Assembly: GCA_946887065.1 (NCBI GenBank)
Contig: CAMPKL010000020.1
Coordinates: 1-15,704, forward strand
Source of the DNA: an uncultured Bryobacterales bacterium
GTDB taxonomy: Bacteria; Acidobacteriota; Terriglobia; Bryobacterales; UBA6623
DNA: 15,704 bases
Direction: 5' to 3'
Shown: one piece after another, positions 13,537 to 15,704 of the stretch
How the letters are laid out: every line of letters begins with the position of its first letter
Numbering within the stretch: the first letter of the stretch is position 1
The notes under the pieces: model-generated
Told to the model about the DNA's origin: nothing
Databases searched by the model: none
What the model saw: only the letters and a program-made list of their open reading frames with translations
Translations under genes and position numbers: made by a program

Positions 13537-15200
13537 TAGGGCATCCGGTAGAGCACCGTCTCCTCGACATACCCACCCCTGTCGCGTCGGGTGATGTCGA
13601 TGGTTCCCACCCTCGACAGCGTCCGGCTCAGGCTGCCGATGTTGTCTGCAAACAGCGACGGTTGGCGCGGCGTTTGCAGCGGGTTGCGGCCTTCGAGAAA
13701 GTCCAGGTGCGCCATTGCCGCTGCGTAGTTGCCCGCTTCCCGGTCGTGCCGGAAACCTGCACGGTAGATCGCCGGGCCTCCATTTGCCGGCCGCCCCGTG
13801 CGCGCCAGGGCGGAGGCAATGAGGTCCTCGGAATCCGAAGCGAGGAACAGGTTGCCGCGAACGGCCGCAAACAAGGGCCGCAGGCCCGGCAACTCGTAGA
13901 AATCACCGGCCGGTCGCCAAGTGACGCCGCGGTTCGAGGCCATCCAATACCCCGCCACGGACGATTGCAGAGCGGCCAGCACCTGCGCCTCATCCCAAGG
14001 TGATTCCGCTCTCACGCCGATGAGGCTGGGATACAGCGCCAGGCCCGCCTCAAGCGAACTCGTCTGCACCTGAAGCAAGCCCTGCAGGTTGGCGGAGCTG
14101 AGGACCGCGAGCAACGGCTCCGCGTTCAGAGCCGAGCGCGCCGCCGCCGCCGGGGGCGTGTCGATGCGCGTTTCCAGATCGCCTACGGCACGGCTGTCCA
14201 ACTCAGCTGAGCCAGGCGCTAACTCAAAGCGCGGCACGTATTCCCCGCTAGTAGGATCAAGGAGCTTCTGGCTCAGCAGCGCAACCACGTCAGCCGCAGC
14301 CGGCCCCTGCCAGGCTTGGAAGAATGCCGCATCGTCTGGGACGAGTTCGCTGAGAGCCGCGGCATCGACCGACTCCGCCGGTTCGCCCGCTTCCAAGCGG
14401 ACAAGGCGACGTTCCTCGCGAATGCCGGCAACCTCAACAAATAAGTCCGATGTGGCGGAGGAATAAGCAGACAGTTCGGTGATGTTGCCTTGAATCCAGT
14501 AGGAACGGAAATACGGAGAACGAACTAAGACGCTTAGATTTTCGATGATCCGAACATCGCCGCTCGGTCCGTGCGTGGGGTACCAAGCGTCGCTCGGGAA
14601 GGCATCGCCGCCCAGGCCCGCGCGGAGTTCGAGCGCGCGGCCCAACAGGGCGTCATCCGTTGCAACGAACAATAGACCATCGACCACGCCGAAAGCGATG
14701 CTCCGTCCTGATTCCTGATCGGCGCGAACCCAGTAGTCCACGCCGCCTGCCTGTCGCGGTTCGAGATCTAAACGCGAGCGCAGCAGGGCGCTCTCCAAGG
14801 CTGCCGCCGCATCGAGGCGGGTGATATAGAGCATGCGCAGTTCGCCGATGTCGTACACGCCCAATACCGACGCGCCTCCCGCGATGGACTGAACCTGCGT
14901 CATGTCGATCGGAAAACCGCTTGCGGCGGCCAGCTCTGTTTGGGCTTCTTGCAGCCGCAGGAAAAGCCTGGAGCGCGTGAACGCCGAGTAGTTGTCGCTT
15001 GCCAACCAGGCCGCTTTTTCCGGGGAAGCGTTCCAGCTTGACAGCAGCGACTGGAAGTCTTGCGCCTCCAATGCGACCACCGGGCCAGCCGGCAGATAGC
15101 CCGACAGAGACTGTACATCGGCATTTTGAACCCAGGCTAGCGGCGCTAAGGCGACAAGCACCGCCGCCGCAGCAACGAACTGGAGAACTCGGCGCTTCAC
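13536..15200 (-). CDS. Exported protein of unknown function (DUF3352-like pattern)
   Basis: A 554-residue protein with a signal peptide (KRR, then hydrophobic to about 22, AWVQ near the cleavage site) and no other membrane segment, so it is periplasmic or extracellular. The opening YLPAGPVVALEAQDFQSLLSSW, followed by repeated segments such as SIAFGVVDGLLFVATDDALLGRALEL and LFAAVRGNLFLASDSEDLIASAL, resembles DUF3352-type exported proteins, in which two similar halves test a value against itself. I hold that family call loosely. The two halves carry matching 'G-x-LF-x-A-[TS]-D' strands at about 175 and 455, suggesting an internal duplication. No catalytic motif is visible. The start is GTG, strongly supported by GGGAGGAG 4 bases upstream, and overlaps the preceding stop (GTGA). 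It sits between a helical-repeat protein and a transpeptidase in one operon. Confidence 0.82.
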   Translation of the reverse strand: MKRRVLQFVAAAAVLVALAPLAWVQNADVQSLSGYLPAGPVVALEAQDFQSLLSSWNASPEKAAWLASDNYSAFTRSRLFLRLQEAQTELAAASGFPIDMTQVQSIAGGASVLGVYDIGELRMLYITRLDAAAALESALLRSRLDLEPRQAGGVDYWVRADQESGRSIAFGVVDGLLFVATDDALLGRALELRAGLGGDAFPSDAWYPTHGPSGDVRIIENLSVLVRSPYFRSYWIQGNITELSAYSSATSDLFVEVAGIREERRLVRLEAGEPAESVDAAALSELVPDDAAFFQAWQGPAAADVVALLSQKLLDPTSGEYVPRFELAPGSAELDSRAVGDLETRIDTPPAAAARSALNAEPLLAVLSSANLQGLLQVQTSSLEAGLALYPSLIGVRAESPWDEAQVLAALQSSVAGYWMASNRGVTWRPAGDFYELPGLRPLFAAVRGNLFLASDSEDLIASALARTGRPANGGPAIYRAGFRHDREAGNYAAAMAHLDFLEGRNPLQTPRQPSLFADNIGSLSRTLSRVGTIDITRRDRGGYVEETVLYRMP

Positions 15201-15703
15201 TGTGCTCCTCCCGCGGTCAGCATGGGCCGCACAACTTCGGGTTGATCCAGGTGATCGCCGACTCGCGGTCTGCGCCGCGCGTTTTCGACCTGTCGGAAGA
15301 TCTCGTCGGCCACTGTCTGCCGCGCCGCCCGGCGCGCCGGAGTGTCCTCTAAAGCGACGGCGACGTCGAGCATCAACCGGGCGGCTTGCCGCCTCTCCGT
15401 AGCTCGCAGCGATTCGGCAAGATTGGTCGCCGTCTCGGCGCGTCGGCTTGCTGTTAGTCCGAGGTTCGCCAAAACCGAGTCGATCATCCAGCGATCCGCT
15501 GTCTCCTGGCCGAAGTCCTCGGTGAACGCGGAGTCGAACTCCAGCGAAGGCCCATTTGCCAGCAACGGCTCCAGAGCCGCCACAGCCTCGTAATGATCAC
15601 CGGCAGCGTGGGCGGCTTCGAATAACCTTAGCCGGAACTCTCCCGGCGCATCAGGATTGATGGCCAACACCTCGCTAAGCAGCGCGGCCAGGCTGTCGGG
15701 CGT
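15197..15703 (-). CDS. Helical-repeat (TPR-like) protein, 5' end outside window
   Basis: This is the last 168 residues of a longer protein; the frame is open to the window edge with no stop. It is rich in alanine and charged residues in amphipathic helices: LAALLSEVLAINPDAPGEFRLRLFEAAHAAGDHYEAVAALEPLL, then AETATNLAESLRATERRQAARLMLDVAVAL. The spacing resembles tetratricopeptide or related helix-turn-helix repeats, which usually act as protein-binding scaffolds. The tail (RRRPRVGDHLDQPEVVRPM) is not helical. The stop overlaps the GTG of the next gene by 4 bases, so it is the first visible member of the three-gene operon. Function and cellular location cannot be told without its N-terminus. Confidence 0.7.
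   Translation of the reverse strand, partial: TPDSLAALLSEVLAINPDAPGEFRLRLFEAAHAAGDHYEAVAALEPLLANGPSLEFDSAFTEDFGQETADRWMIDSVLANLGLTASRRAETATNLAESLRATERRQAARLMLDVAVALEDTPARRAARQTVADEIFRQVENARRRPRVGDHLDQPEVVRPMLTAGGAQ
15205..15212 (-). promoter_or_regulatory. Strong ribosome binding site deciding the GTG start of the 554-residue gene
   Basis: GGGAGGAG on the minus strand lies 4 bases before the GTG at 15200. It sits inside the coding sequence of the upstream gene. It is the strongest Shine-Dalgarno sequence seen in this window and contrasts with the many genes here that lack one. Confidence 0.6.
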
Positions 15704-15704
15704 G

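Overview
The window looks like a chromosomal segment from an Acidobacteriota genome, most likely the Bryobacterales/Solibacter lineage. The main lineage marker is the C-terminal domain of the 1008-residue secreted protein at 4592-7618, which has the NAASF...LSPGSIATVFGSNLA and YQINFTLP...APGRYELLVDVNG signatures of the TIGR03437-type domain that is abundant in Solibacter. The DNA is GC-rich and almost entirely coding: no gene-free stretch exceeds about 85 bases. I see no tRNA, rRNA, CRISPR array, insertion sequence or prophage.

Layout from left to right. (1) recJ, a 5'-truncated single-strand exonuclease gene (+), meets a small membrane protein gene (-) tail to tail. (2) A DinG/YoaA-type iron-sulfur helicase gene (+) is followed by a short secreted beta-rich protein of unknown function (+). 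(3) On the minus strand, a short unknown protein gene with a clear promoter and a 5' hairpin lies 48 bases upstream of the 1008-residue secreted metallopeptidase-like protein. (4) xerD, overlapping a YihY/BrkB-family membrane protein gene, and then a winged-helix AAA+ ATPase gene, all (+). (5) An NAD-dependent epimerase gene (-) is divergent from a group II truncated hemoglobin gene (+) across a 41-base gap. (6) A three-gene minus-strand operon with 1-4 base overlaps: a 5'-truncated helical-repeat protein, a 554-residue exported protein of unknown function, and a minimal PBP2-like transpeptidase domain.

Three genes (recJ, the helicase, xerD) act in DNA repair, recombination or chromosome segregation, but they are separate transcription units. 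The most coherent unit of unknown function is the terminal operon. There an exported protein and a soluble single-domain transpeptidase with an intact SxxK/SxN/KTG active site are translationally coupled, pointing to an envelope or peptidoglycan role.

Most of the window reads as housekeeping and lineage-specific genes, and I do not see a clear new defence or mobile system. The best leads are: the degenerate zinc-protease motif (QEAGH) in the 1008-residue protein; the minimal transpeptidase operon; the unassigned AAA+ ATPase; the four very tight convergent junctions, two of them sharing one CTAG for both stop codons; and several genes whose -10-like hexamer sits immediately before the start codon with no ribosome binding site, which suggests leaderless mRNAs.
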